Shown piece by piece: positions 8,223 through 17,978 of a stretch of DNA of 64,000 nt (its first letter is position 1; each line of letters begins with the position of its first letter). The position numbers were made by a program, and so were the translations under genes. The notes under the pieces are model-generated. The model made no database searches. It saw only the letters and a list, made by a program, of their open reading frames with translations, and was not told where the DNA came from. The stretch comes from an uncultured bacterium (GTDB lineage Bacteria; Bacillota; Clostridia; Oscillospirales; Ruminococcaceae), in contig CAKXHL010000011.1 of NCBI GenBank assembly GCA_934875375.1, positions 12,498 to 76,497 on the forward strand. The letters run 5' to 3'.

Positions 8223-9125
8223 ATGGGGCGAAACACGTTAAAAGCAAGGCTGTCGCGCACGGGATTATGGTTTTGCCTGCCGCAGCTGATTGGATTTTTA
8301 TTTGTATTTCTCTGCCCGCTGGCCTTGTGCGTCTATTACTCCATGACCGCCAAAAGCGGGGGCTTTTCGGGGCTTGCCAACTACCGGGATCTTTGGAATT
8401 CCGGCACGTTCCGGCTGGCCTTGGGCAATACGTTCCGATTTTCGGCCGTCGGCGTTCTTCTTCTGGTCGGGATTTCTTTTCTCCTTTCGGTGGGATTCCA
8501 TCATCTGCTTTTGTATTCCAGCCGGAAGATCAAATGGATGCAGAGCGGCCTGATCACACCGATGGTCATCCCATCGGCAGTCATCATCCTTTTTTGTCAG
8601 ATTTTCTTGGACTCCGGCGGCATGCTCAACCAGTGGATGGGCAGTAAAACGCTATACTTACAGCAATCGCCCTATGCCTTTTGGATCCTGATCGCCCTGT
8701 ATCTTTGGAAAAACTGCGGTTACTGCACGGTGATTCTGCTATCCGCCCTGGCGGGTATTGACCGCGCCCAATACGAAGCTGCCCGCTGCGACGGTGCCGG
8801 CGTTTGGACGCAGATTTGGCGCATCACCTTTCCACAGATTCTTTCCTCGTTATTTTTCAGCGCGATTATCGCCATTGTGGGCGTATTCAAGATTTTCCGG
8901 GAGTCCTATCTGCTCATGGGAGAATACCCTCATGAGAGCGTTTATATGCTGCAAAACTTTATCAACAACAATATGGAAACGCTCAACTACCAGCGGTTAT
9001 CCGCCGCATCGCTGACCTTTTTGTGCATCCTGATGGTTGTGATCATTCTCTTTATCCGATTCAGCGGTATTTTAGAGGAGGGAGGAGAAGCAAGTGACAA
9101 AAAGGAAAAGAAGAAGACCCGGTGA
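8223..9125 (+). CDS. Carbohydrate ABC transporter permease, MalF-like
   Basis: 300 residues with six predicted membrane helices. The EAA loop that contacts the ATPase is clear (YEAARCDGAGVWTQIWRITF). AAGGAGG precedes the ATG. It overlaps the next permease gene by 32 bases, as is usual for MalF/MalG pairs. The importer class takes up sugars or oligosaccharides with an extracytoplasmic binding protein and a shared MsmX-type ATPase; no ATPase gene lies in this operon. Substrate unknown. Confidence 0.9.
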   Translation: MGRNTLKARLSRTGLWFCLPQLIGFLFVFLCPLALCVYYSMTAKSGGFSGLANYRDLWNSGTFRLALGNTFRFSAVGVLLLVGISFLLSVGFHHLLLYSSRKIKWMQSGLITPMVIPSAVIILFCQIFLDSGGMLNQWMGSKTLYLQQSPYAFWILIALYLWKNCGYCTVILLSALAGIDRAQYEAARCDGAGVWTQIWRITFPQILSSLFFSAIIAIVGVFKIFRESYLLMGEYPHESVYMLQNFINNNMETLNYQRLSAASLTFLCILMVVIILFIRFSGILEEGGEASDKKEKKKTR

Positions 9126-9957
9126 AACACTTCTTTATGGCTTTATAGCCCTATTTTCCCTTTTGGTGATGGTGCCGTTTTTGTTTACGGTCATCCATTC
9201 CCTGATGCCGCCGGAGCAGGTGCGGGACGCTTATGGAAGCCTTGGCAGCGAAGCGATTCGGCTTCAGCTTTGGCCAAAACCGTTGGGTATTCGGCAGTAT
9301 ATCCGGGTGTTCTTCGGCACGGAGCTGGAGTGGTACTATTCCTTTCACAACACTCTCCTCCTTTCGGTACCGATTCTCCTCATGACCATTCTGCTGTGCA
9401 CCATGTCCGGCTATGGGCTGTCTAAATTCCGGTTTCCGGGCCGGAAAGCCCTTTTGATCTCCTACATCATCATTCTGCTTTTGCCGGTGCAGGTGACTCT
9501 GGTGCCGTTTTTCATCTTTTTCAACACCATGCACCTGATGGAATCCCGGTTCCCGTTGATTGCATTCTGCTCTTTTTCTCCCTTCGGCGCTTTTTTAATG
9601 TATCAGTTCATTCGCAGCATTCCGGATGATTCCATCGAAGCGGCGCGGCTGGAGGGCGCATCCGAATGGCGGATCTTCTGGCGGATTGTGTTTCCGCAGG
9701 CCACGCCGGGTATTGCGGCGCTGACGATCCTGACGCTGATCGATTGTTTCAGCATGATCGAGCAGCCTTTCATGCTGCTGCGGGAAAAAAGCTGGCAGCC
9801 GATGTCCATTATGCTCAAATATCTGTCGCAGCAAAATATTTCCGAAGCTTTTGTGCTGGCCGTTGTCTTTGTCATCCCGGTCTTTCTCGCATATCTGCTG
9901 CTGCAGGATTACCTGATCGAAGGGATTTCTCATACGGCTCCCGGCCGGATCAAATGA
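9094..9957 (+). CDS. Carbohydrate ABC transporter permease, MalG-like
   Basis: 287 residues, GTG start with GGAGGAG just upstream. Six membrane helices and a canonical EAA motif (SIEAARLEGASEWRIFWRIV). It pairs with the upstream MalF-like subunit to form the importer channel. The C-terminus VFVIPVFLAYLLLQDYLIEG fits the family. Confidence 0.9.
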   Translation: MTKRKRRRPGETLLYGFIALFSLLVMVPFLFTVIHSLMPPEQVRDAYGSLGSEAIRLQLWPKPLGIRQYIRVFFGTELEWYYSFHNTLLLSVPILLMTILLCTMSGYGLSKFRFPGRKALLISYIIILLLPVQVTLVPFFIFFNTMHLMESRFPLIAFCSFSPFGAFLMYQFIRSIPDDSIEAARLEGASEWRIFWRIVFPQATPGIAALTILTLIDCFSMIEQPFMLLREKSWQPMSIMLKYLSQQNISEAFVLAVVFVIPVFLAYLLLQDYLIEGISHTAPGRIK

Positions 9958-9973
9958 GAAAGGAGGGGTTCTT

Positions 9974-10996
9974 TTGTCTGGAAAGAAAAAAATACTGGTC
10001 CTGCTGATCGGCTTTTTTGTCTTTTTCTATGCCTGCTGGGCGGTGGGGATGAGCATCTATACGGAAAACATGCCGGTGGTGAAGGCAAAAAGCGCCGTCA
10101 AAACGGCGCTGACCTTTGAGGGCACCATTGTTGCTCACTACCACCGGGTAGAAAAACAGCAGGAATATGTCTCTGTGTTTGACGCGACGGTGGAGGAAGT
10201 CCTTTTCGAAGACGGCGAGGACGTCGGCATGGGGCGGGTGGTCATCCGATTCTCCCCCGACGATATCCAAACGCAGCTCACCGAACTGGAGCAGCAGCTG
10301 AACGGCGGCCTTTTGGACGGCGTGGACGAAGAATCCAAAGAGGCGCTGAACGAACAATACCGGCTGCTCAAACAGGCGGCGGACAGCGGGGAACTGACTG
10401 CCCAGACATCGTGGAGAAAGGTGCAGGCACTGGTTTCTCCCGGCGACCGCGTCGCAGTGGGGACGCCGCTCTTTTCCGGTATTACCGTTACTGACCGGGC
10501 CTATCTGGCTTGGGACATGTCTGCCAACGACGCTATTTATTTTGAACGCGGCACCCCGCTTGCAGGCATCCAGCTGCAGGTACGGGAGAATAATCGGACG
10601 GTGCCCACCAAAATGGATCTGTCTGTTACCAGCAAGGTCTATGAGCCAAAGACTAACCGGTATATTTACCAAGCCCAATTGCCGGAGTCGATGGATTACG
10701 GCATGGTAGACGGCGCGGCAGTGGCCTTTACGGCCCAAAGCCAGGGCAAGCACGAGCATGGAGGCGTTATCCCCACATCCGCCGTGACCTTTGACGAAAC
10801 CGATGCCACCTTTTTTGTCCTCAGAGAACGGGAACGGGTCTGGGGTACCGAATATTACGTGGAAGAATGCCACGCGGCGGCGGAAGAGGTTGCCGGAGGG
10901 CAGGTGGCGCTGACCTACTTTCCAAACGACGGCCAGGTCATCTACGAAACCAGTAAGCCATTGCAAAATGGGATGGCCGTACGCCTGGAAAAATAA
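9974..10996 (+). CDS. Membrane-anchored HlyD/biotinyl-lipoyl-like adaptor protein
   Basis: 340 residues, TTG start with AGGAGGGG upstream. One N-terminal transmembrane helix (KKILVLLIGFFVFFYACWAV), then a split lipoyl-like domain: EYVSVFDATVEEVLFEDGED and VQALVSPGDRVAVGTPLFSG flank a short helical hairpin (QTQLTELEQQL). A C-terminal beta domain has GGVIPTSAVTFDETDATFFV. Such proteins usually partner efflux systems; here it lies between importer permeases and a binding protein, so its partner is unclear. It may help couple the binding protein to the wall, which is speculation. Confidence 0.65.
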   Translation: MSGKKKILVLLIGFFVFFYACWAVGMSIYTENMPVVKAKSAVKTALTFEGTIVAHYHRVEKQQEYVSVFDATVEEVLFEDGEDVGMGRVVIRFSPDDIQTQLTELEQQLNGGLLDGVDEESKEALNEQYRLLKQAADSGELTAQTSWRKVQALVSPGDRVAVGTPLFSGITVTDRAYLAWDMSANDAIYFERGTPLAGIQLQVRENNRTVPTKMDLSVTSKVYEPKTNRYIYQAQLPESMDYGMVDGAAVAFTAQSQGKHEHGGVIPTSAVTFDETDATFFVLRERERVWGTEYYVEECHAAAEEVAGGQVALTYFPNDGQVIYETSKPLQNGMAVRLEK

Positions 10997-11039
10997 CAAA
11001 AGCGCGCTTGTATCATTTGGTGCAGAAAGGAGCGATGAA

Positions 11040-12118
11040 ATGAAACCGTTTTTATGGCTTTTTCTTGTTTTTATGCTTCTTTTCTCCTTGTTAGGCGGAT
11101 GCAAAATGCAAACCATACAACCGCCGGCCGACTCCTCTTTCGCAGATAAAGAAAAAGAGCTGGAAATCTACTGTCTGGAAAGCGCCAATCTCTCCGGCAG
11201 TTTATTGGCTTTTCGGGAAGCATATCCGGATGTGCGCCTGTCAATCGAGAAGTTTAAAACATCCCGGCAGATGGAGGATGATCTGATCGGGCGCATTCAC
11301 ACCAAAGATGCGCCGGATGTTGTTTTGTTCGATTATTCCACCACACTGGATTTTGAAAAGCTTGCCGGCGCGATGGCATTTTATCCTCTTACCCAGTTGA
11401 TTGCAGCAGATGAAACCTTTTTTGCAGACAACTATTTGCCGGCGGTGACGAAGGATCATTCGATTGACGGGGAACAATACTTTTTACCGTTCAGCGTCAT
11501 GTCTTTTGCCGCCTTCAGCCCCAAATCCCTGCTGGAAGAGCTGGGATTGGAACAGGGCGTCACCTCTCTTACAGACTATTTTACAGCTGCTCAAAGCCAC
11601 GCGTTACAACATGAGAATGATCCTTTTTCCTTGAGCTTCTACCGCTATCAGACGAATATTGACAACATTTCTCTCATGATGGCTGCCAATGGCATAGAAT
11701 TCTCCGACAGAGCGGATACTCCCGATTGGAAGGAGAATATCCGTCAAGTGGTGACTGCGCCCTTTTTATCGACAGTCAATCACAAAAGGCAAATGCGGCC
11801 CGGGAGCTTGACTGGACAAAGATTTACTGGGAAAATACTTTTTGTATTTCTTCGCTTTACACCGATCTCGGCAGGGATATCATGAAAGGCCTTTCTGCTT
11901 ACCAGTCCTTTTTTCAGGACGGGGTAGGATATTTTGCCCTTCCATCGGCGCAGGATGTTTTTCGCCTTTGGGAATCCATTGGCGATTTTCAGCTGCCAAA
12001 TCCCAAATACAAAGAGTTTTTCGCAACCTCCTTTGCCCCCTACTTTCAGGGGACAGACTCTTTTGGCGCGTGTTATGATTCGTTTTGCAACCGTCTTTTT
12101 TTATATGGCAATGAATGA
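11040..12118 (+). pseudogene. Extracellular solute-binding lipoprotein with internal deletion and frame change
   Basis: Starts at 11040 (AAAGGAG upstream) with a lipoprotein signal ending LLGGCKM. The frame matches the family to about WKENIRQVV near 11750, then loses it; the C-terminal part continues in another frame (ALFIDSQSQKANAARELDWT to FATSFAPYFQGTDSFGACYD). Comparison with the intact paralogue at 17979-19325 (448 residues; end FAPYWQGESDFEGCYQSFLG) shows that about 100 central residues are missing at the junction. The importer has therefore probably lost its local binding protein. Confidence 0.75.
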
Positions 12119-12285
12119 CGGCCGGTTTTTCTCCGGCAGCTCCGCGCGGCAGCCGGAAAGGAATTTTTTCGTCGATTCATAACAGAATGCTCCCTGCTGT
12201 CCGACCGAAACGGGGATAGCTCAAAACATTTTTGTCCGCAAAGGAAAACGAAGCCGAAAGCAATCCGCCAAAGGATTTCCAAAGA

Positions 12286-12312
12286 AAAGCAGGGGGATTC
12301 CCTGCTTTTTTG
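12286..12312. terminator. Bidirectional intrinsic terminator
   Basis: AAAGCAGGG (12286-12294) pairs with CCCTGCTTT (12300-12308); T-runs follow on both strands. It separates the plus-strand importer operon from the convergent CotH gene. Confidence 0.8.
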
Positions 12313-12341
12313 ATTCCATATTCTTCTTCGTCCTCGCCTTC

Positions 12342-14655
12342 TCAGCGGCGGCATTTGGCAGCTGCAAACACAGCCAGTGCTATCAACAGCAGGCACCCGC
12401 CCAGCAAAAGCCAGCTTTGGGCTGAAACAGTAGCCGATCCTGTACCTCCCGCCGGCATATCCGAACTACCCGGCATCTGCCCGCCGGGTTTCCCGCCTTG
12501 GCGCCCTGCGTTCCCGCCGTTCCAAGCGGAGGATTCTGCTGCGCCGGAATCATTTTCCGCCCCGGACACCTCAGTGCTTTCCGAGGAAGACGGCTCTTGT
12601 TCCTGGCTGGGCAAGGACTCCATGGCGGCACCTGCCTCACCCCTGTTTGGCAGCATTCCCCCGCCGTTTTGGGGCATTCCCTGCCCGCTTTGGTTCGGGG
12701 CGGGAATTTCGCCGTTCTGCTGCGGCGGACGGGTCGCATTTTCTCCGGACGGCAAATCCGCCGGGCCGCTGTTATCCGGCGCCGCGGGGGCAACCTCCCC
12801 GCTCGTTGGACCGGATACGGCGGAATCTGCGTTGCCCTGCGGACTGGTTCCGTCATCTGCTGTGCTGTTCTGCTGCGTATCTTCGCCGCCGGTCCCATCC
12901 TGCCGCGGGTCGAAAACCCGGAATGCCGCCGCGGCCGCCGCCCATCATGCTGCCCATGACGGACAGATCAATGGAGGACGTTTCCATCAAAAGGGAGGGA
13001 TTTTCCTGCTGTTCTGCAGTGGTGGCAGGAACGCTGCCCCCAATCTGCCCTTTCACGCTTTCGGCCCGCAAAAGCACCGTCTGATACAGCATTTGCGCCG
13101 CCTGATCGTATTCCTCATAGGTGTGGTCGTCTGCTACCAGCGTATCAATCTGGCTGCGGATCCTTTGATATACTTCATCAAACCGCCCGCCATCGACATA
13201 CTCCTCTACCAACTGCGACAAATAGGCATGGTACTGCTCCCGGTATTCTTCCAAATTTAAAAGCGCCATGAAAAACTGCCGATCCTCTGTCGAAACGCCG
13301 GAAGAAAAAGGAGTATCCACCGGGAAATTGATCGTCGATGACGCATCGGACGACTGAAAACCGCCGAAGGCCAGATTATAATCCCAGGGGATTAAGCTCA
13401 ACTGGCCGTTTTTCTCATAGAGGTAGTAATTGTGTGCCATATTTCCGCTCAGGCCATCCAGATTTACCACAAAGGTCTGCACCGCCATATACCGCAGAAC
13501 GCTGTCCACGTCCATTGCCTGCTCCAGATTTGTCCCCTCGCTGATATTTTTCAGTGCCTGCACCACGCGCTTGTGGTCGCTTTTTGTGCTGGAAAACACC
13601 TGCGAATCCCAAATCACCGAATAGCTGTCCAGATCGTCGTCGATATAATGAAGCGCCGCCGCGCTGCCCGAACCAAATCCTCCCGTCCCGCCTCCAAAAT
13701 TCGGACTGCCTTCCCATGGGGTTCTGCTGTCCGGATTTCCGGTTTCTTCTTGCTGCGGCGCGGCAGTACCGTCAGGCCCGCCATCCGCTTGTTGGGAAAC
13801 GGCATCCTCCGATGAGGCAGAATCAAAGCCGTCCAATCCGTCGGGCGGCGCGGTGAAATCCTCCATTCCCTGCGGCAGTTGGGGCGGCTGACCGCTAGGA
13901 AAATCAAACGTTCCCCCGGAAAAATCTGCATTCCCGCTTTTGTAAGCCTGGCTTTGCCCGCTTTCGCCCGTTCCAAAGCCGAACCAATCCTCAATCTGAT
14001 CCAGATCCACATCCTTCATCCGGCCGGCGCCGCCCATTTCCATGCTGTCGGGCTTATACAGATTCCCGTAATGGGTGCCGTAATTGCGCAGGGCAAAGGA
14101 TTCCTCCACTGCTTCCAGCGCCAGATATACGCCCCAATATTCCCCGTTGACAGAAATCCGGGCATAGTTGTAAAGACTGGCGTCCACATCTAAAAAGGCG
14201 AACATATCATAAACAACCGCCTCTTTCATCATGGTCGCGTCAGAGTAATTATTGTTCAGCACCAGCTTATCCAGGCCATAACAGGTCTGCCCGTCCACGT
14301 ATTCGTCGAATTTCACTTTAAAGCTGTACCGGTCCGAATCGCTGGAGGCCACCATGGAAAGACTGGTATTGCCCTTTGCGCGAATGCCAACCCGGTAATA
14401 TGTCTCTCCGTTGATTTCGATGTCACAGCAGTAATAGGTCTCCGAAATGGCCGTTTCCAGCAAATCATCCCACTCGTCCTCATCTATCCGGATGTTGACC
14501 GTCATCACCTGATCCGTATCAAAAAGCTTTTCTTCATAGGACAGAGAAATGCCCGACGAAAGCTGATTGGAAAAGGCAGCTAAAATCCCCAGCACCAACA
14601 CAGCCGTCAGCACAGCCGCCCAAATAACTTTCTGGATATGTCTGCTTGTTATCAC
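12342..14655 (-). pseudogene. CotH-like (spore coat kinase family) surface protein, frameshifted near its 3' end
   Basis: Begins at a GTG (14655) with GGGGGGAG upstream. After a membrane anchor (VIWAAVLTAVLVLGILAAF) it has the CotH fold: KFDEYVDGQTCYGLDKLVLN, MMKEAVVYDMF, GEYWGVYLALEAVEESF, and further on MAHNYYLYEKNG and LIPWDYNLAFGGF. A Gly/Pro/Gln-rich insert splits the domain. At 12913-12916 an extra A (T on the coding strand) shifts the frame after GIPGF; removing it restores DPRQDG, a Gly/Asn/Gln-rich stalk and a C-terminal membrane helix (SWLLLGGCLLLIALAVFAAA). CotH proteins are atypical protein kinases. The kinase region itself is uninterrupted, so a shortened product could be made. 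Confidence 0.75.
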
Positions 14656-14667
14656 GGGCGCTCCCCC

Positions 14668-15342
14668 CTACCAGGACATATATTCCCCATTGTAGCTGAC
14701 CATCGACACGCTGTGCATTCCTTCCACGGCGCTCAGCGCATTGACAAAGTTTGTGGACGCGTCTTTCAACTTCACTTCCACCGACAGTTCCATGCTGTCC
14801 CGGGTCACAGTCTTCGCTTTTACCTTGCTGCGGCATCCAGACTGATCCAACAGGGCCATCGCCGCGGTTTCCGCATTTTCATTTTCACAGCGCAGAACCA
14901 GCATATAAGGTTTGTCGCTGTATTTGCGGTTGGCCAGCAAAAGCAGAATCACGCCGATGATGACGGAACCGATGATGGCAAGCGGGATCATGCCTGCGCC
15001 GATGACGATACCCGCCGCCAGGAACCAGAACAGAAATACAATTTCCACCGGCTCCTTGATTGCCGCGCGAAAACGCACAGTGGATAAGGCGCCGACCATA
15101 CCGAGGGAAAGTACCACATTGGAAGTGACCGCCATAATAACCAGCGTTGTCACCATCGTCATACCCACCATCGTCAGTGCCAGGCCGGAGGAATACATCA
15201 CACCAGTCAGCGTTTTTTGATAAATCAGAAAAATGAATAAACCCACTACCAGGGCAAAAACCAATCCAATGAGAGTATCTAAAAGTGAAAATTCTGTGAT
15301 GCTCTCCAAAAAGCTGGACTTAAAAATATCATTAAAACTCAT
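14668..15342 (-). CDS. DUF4956 membrane protein
   Basis: 224 residues with four or five membrane helices (LIGLVFALVVGLFIFLIYQ; TMVTTLVIMAVTSNVVLSLG; VRFRAAIKEPVEIVFLFWFL) and a cytosolic alpha/beta tail (YMLVLRCENENAETAAMALL). The MVGALSTVRFRAAIKEP segment is typical of the family. The gene is regularly found between a VTC polyphosphate polymerase-like gene and a cotH gene, exactly the arrangement here, so the three proteins probably act together in the envelope. It ends in TAG, 12 bases before the CotH start. Confidence 0.85.
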   Translation of the reverse strand: MSFNDIFKSSFLESITEFSLLDTLIGLVFALVVGLFIFLIYQKTLTGVMYSSGLALTMVGMTMVTTLVIMAVTSNVVLSLGMVGALSTVRFRAAIKEPVEIVFLFWFLAAGIVIGAGMIPLAIIGSVIIGVILLLLANRKYSDKPYMLVLRCENENAETAAMALLDQSGCRSKVKAKTVTRDSMELSVEVKLKDASTNFVNALSAVEGMHSVSMVSYNGEYMSW

Positions 15343-15357
15343 GATCCTATTCTCCCA

Positions 15358-16047
15358 TTATTCAAATTTCCGGCAGACGGCGTATTTGGAAAACGCGCCT
15401 GTCCGGATATGGCCGATTTGCAGGGCATCGGCGATGAAAGACGGCAAAAACGCGTCGTATTTCACCTCCAGTACCATGCGTCCCGGCTCTATGGCCGGTA
15501 CAAAAACTGCTTTCGGATCCAGAAATCCGATACCGGCCAATCCGCTTTGGAGCGCCATGTCAAAGGTAATGCGCACATTGCCCGCTTCATAAACATACGG
15601 CTCCCACAGATAACGCACCAGCGTTTTGGGGCGCAGCAGCTGGCTTTTCATCTGAAAGTCCAGTTCCTGCAAAAGCGGATGTCCGTCAGGCGGCAGCCAG
15701 TCCGGTTCCCCCGAGAGCAGCCTGATACAGACATCCTGCGGTATCCTGCAGCCAGTTTTCAGGCATAACCCATTGACCTTCTGCTTTTTTTCCAAAAAAA
15801 GTGCCGAGCAATCATCATTATAGCGGCGCAGCCGGAACTTTTCCCGGCGGTTGATCCCATCCTGTTTTTCCCGCAGCGCCTTATCGCAGCAGTTGTCAAA
15901 ATACAGGCTGACAATCTGGTAGCGTCCGTCCGTTCCAGCATGGGAATCCCGGCGCATAACAGTCGACAGCCGCTGACGCAGAACCAAATAGGAAAACGGA
16001 TCGATTCCATATTTTAACTCATGGCGAAAGCCCTGTGCCTTTTGCAT
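15358..16047 (-). CDS. VTC-domain protein (polyphosphate polymerase family)
   Basis: 229 residues. Basic tunnel residues expected of the triphosphate-tunnel fold are seen in RHELKYGIDPFSYLVLRQRL, RREKFRLRRYNDD, LFLEKKQKVNG and EPGRMVLEVKYDAFLP. In yeast Vtc4 this domain makes polyphosphate from ATP; bacterial relatives sit with DUF4956 and CotH genes. Only 15 bases separate it from the DUF4956 gene, so they form an operon. Confidence 0.85.
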   Translation of the reverse strand: MQKAQGFRHELKYGIDPFSYLVLRQRLSTVMRRDSHAGTDGRYQIVSLYFDNCCDKALREKQDGINRREKFRLRRYNDDCSALFLEKKQKVNGLCLKTGCRIPQDVCIRLLSGEPDWLPPDGHPLLQELDFQMKSQLLRPKTLVRYLWEPYVYEAGNVRITFDMALQSGLAGIGFLDPKAVFVPAIEPGRMVLEVKYDAFLPSFIADALQIGHIRTGAFSKYAVCRKFE

Positions 16048-16211
16048 TGGTCAGATTCCTCCTTCCCTGACTTGTTTTACAGGAATTTTACAAAACGAAC
16101 TTTAAACGAAACTTAAAAAAGTCGCCTGTTTGCAGAAATTTACACTTTATTCATAAGCAAAAAATATAAGGTTTACCGGCGAAATATCGAACACGCCCCT
16201 TAAAACAGAGC

Positions 16212-16242
16212 AAAAAAGGCAGGCTGTATCTGACAGCCTGCC
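16212..16242 (-). terminator. Intrinsic terminator of the YitT-family gene
   Basis: Perfect 10-bp stem (GGCAGGCTGT at 16218-16227 with 16233-16242), 5-base loop, then six T on the minus strand (16217-16212). Confidence 0.85.
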
Positions 16243-16266
16243 TGGTCTTAAATAATCCGGCAGAAT

Positions 16267-16953
16267 CTACGACTGCAACGGCTGCGCCTCACCGGCGGCC
16301 GCCGCGTCCTCTCCGGGCTTTTTGCGGCCCAGATTTTGAATCCAATCAATCAGCAGGGAAGAGACCGTTACCGTCACCAGAGAATAAGCAATCCGCTGAA
16401 ACGGGATATAGGTCAAAGAAAGCAGCAGTACCGACAGGTCCGTTACCAAATACGCTCTGGACAGCCGGCACCGGCTTAGCTTGGAAATCACCAGTGCCAG
16501 CGCGTCGTCGCCGCCGCTGGACCCACCTTGGCGGACCACTAGTCCTACACCGATTCCCACAAAAAGGCCGCCCAGCAAAGCCGCTGCCAACGGATATGCC
16601 GAAAGATCCGGCAGCATTGGCGCAAACTGCTCCCATAGCCGGAAAAAAGCGGACATTCCCAAAGAGGCCACTGCGGAAAGCTTGATGAAATCCCATCCCA
16701 GAAAGCGCAGGCCCAGCAAATAACAGATGATATCCAAAACCGGTGTCATCAGCCATGGGGGAAGCGAAAGCTGGTGATCCAACAGCAGCACCATGCCCAA
16801 AACGCCTCCCTCGGTAATACCCACCCGCCGGTGGATATTATGCATCCCAAAGGAGAGGATCGCCGTTCCCAACAGCAGCAGCGCCAGCTGCTTTGGCGAA
16901 ATCCAAGACAGCATCTGCCTGTTCCAGCGCCTTGTTTGGTTGCGAAAACTCAT
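16267..16953 (-). CDS. YitT-family membrane protein
   Basis: 228 residues from an ATG at 16953 with AAGGAG 10 bases upstream; an earlier in-frame TTG at 16980 lacks a site. Five or six membrane helices (LALLLLGTAILSFGMHNI; LLGGLFVGIGVGLVVRQGGS) and the conserved RQGGSSGGDDALA stretch. The usual C-terminal DUF2179 domain is missing, so it is at the short end of the family. Transport role unknown. It is divergent from a MerR regulator whose operator covers its promoter, suggesting drug- or metabolite-induced expression. Confidence 0.8.
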   Translation of the reverse strand: MSFRNQTRRWNRQMLSWISPKQLALLLLGTAILSFGMHNIHRRVGITEGGVLGMVLLLDHQLSLPPWLMTPVLDIICYLLGLRFLGWDFIKLSAVASLGMSAFFRLWEQFAPMLPDLSAYPLAAALLGGLFVGIGVGLVVRQGGSSGGDDALALVISKLSRCRLSRAYLVTDLSVLLLSLTYIPFQRIAYSLVTVTVSSLLIDWIQNLGRKKPGEDAAAAGEAQPLQS

Positions 16954-17010
16954 TTTTAACAAACTCCTTGTCTTTTGCAATAAATGGTCGATTTTTCCCC
17001 GATGACATTT

Positions 17011-17041
17011 AGTATAAAGGTTGGTATAATACCAATGTCAA
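17011..17041 (-). promoter_or_regulatory. MerR-type promoter and operator controlling the YitT-family gene
   Basis: Minus strand TTGACA (17041-17036), a 19-bp spacer and TATACT (17016-17011). The spacer contains the perfect 15-bp palindrome TTGGTATTATACCAA (17035-17021). Over-long 19-bp spacers holding a dyad are the signature of promoters that MerR proteins activate by untwisting DNA. Confidence 0.85.
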
Positions 17042-17123
17042 GCATTCTTTCAATCCGCCGTTTCCCCCCAAACATCTTGGGAGGATTCCCCGGCTGGATT
17101 CCTGTTACCAAATGGAGGATTCG

Positions 17124-17930
17124 ATGAAAAACGAATATATGATCAAGGAGCTGGCCAGACTGTACGGCGTCGGCACCGATACCCTTCGCTATTATGAGCG
17201 CCTTGGCCTGATCCGGCCGCGCCGCGGCGAAAATGGATACCGCCTTTACAGCCTGCGGGACATTTACCGGCTGACCATCATCCGGGATCTGCGGCAGCTT
17301 GGTTTTTCCACCGATCGGATCAGCGCCTATCTGGACGATTTGAACATCAGCAACACCCAGGCCCTGCTCGCAGAGGAGCAGCGTCTGATCCGGCAGCAAA
17401 TCCAGCAGCTTTGCCAAATTGACCGGGCCATTTCCGAACGGCAAAAGCATTTGAAAGAACACGCCGCCCTGCTCGCCGGCGAAATCTCTGTCCGGTCCAT
17501 CTCCGAACGCCCTTGCCTTTTGTTTAACACCGATATCTCCCGCGATGAGGAGGTGGACTTTGCCATTAAAAAACTGCATAACCGCCACGCGGATACCATC
17601 CGGAACCTGGGTGGGCAGGCCATCGGCGCCGGGATGCGGCTGGAAGAAGTCCGCGCAGGACGATTCGGCCACTATCATTCGGTCTTTTTCCTGCTGGAAC
17701 AGGACGCAGGAGAATACGACCTGCTGCTGCCGGAGGGGGAATATGCCTGCCTGGTATACACCGGCAGTTACCGCGCTGCGCCATCCCACGCCCGCCGGCT
17801 GCTGGAAGAAATTCATGCGCAGGGAATGCACGCCATAGGGGACCTGCTGGAGCTGTACCATATCGACAACCGCTACACCCGAAAAGAAGAGGAATTCGTT
17901 ACCGAGCTGCAAATCCGGGTTACGCGCTGA
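17124..17930 (+). CDS. MerR-family transcriptional regulator with effector-binding domain
   Basis: 268 residues. Start set at the ATG at 17124, 5 bases after GGAGG, rather than the ATG at 17112. The N-terminal MerR winged helix is clear (YMIKELARLYGVGTDTLRYY, then RLGLIRP and NGYRLYSLRDIYRLTIIRDL), followed by a coiled-coil and a GyrI/BmrR-like effector domain (FGHYHSVFFLLEQDAGEYDL; GSYRAAPSHARRLLEEIH). It resembles multidrug-responsive BmrR/BltR activators. It is divergent from the YitT-family gene, whose promoter has a classic MerR operator. Confidence 0.88.
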   Translation: MKNEYMIKELARLYGVGTDTLRYYERLGLIRPRRGENGYRLYSLRDIYRLTIIRDLRQLGFSTDRISAYLDDLNISNTQALLAEEQRLIRQQIQQLCQIDRAISERQKHLKEHAALLAGEISVRSISERPCLLFNTDISRDEEVDFAIKKLHNRHADTIRNLGGQAIGAGMRLEEVRAGRFGHYHSVFFLLEQDAGEYDLLLPEGEYACLVYTGSYRAAPSHARRLLEEIHAQGMHAIGDLLELYHIDNRYTRKEEEFVTELQIRVTR

Positions 17931-17938
17931 ACCCAAAA

Positions 17939-17970
17939 ACAGGGCCGGGATGAAAAAATCCCGGCCCTGT
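17939..17970. terminator. Bidirectional intrinsic terminator
   Basis: Perfect 13-bp stem (17939-17951 with 17958-17970) and 6-base A-rich loop, with T-runs on both sides. It closes the MerR gene (plus) and the binding-protein gene (minus). Confidence 0.88.
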
Positions 17971-17978
17971 TTTCTCCA

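Noticed and set aside
9950..11116. A 388-codon minus-strand frame opposite the adaptor and binding-protein genes
   Set aside because: Antisense to two genes with good starts and domains; no family features. Shadow frame.
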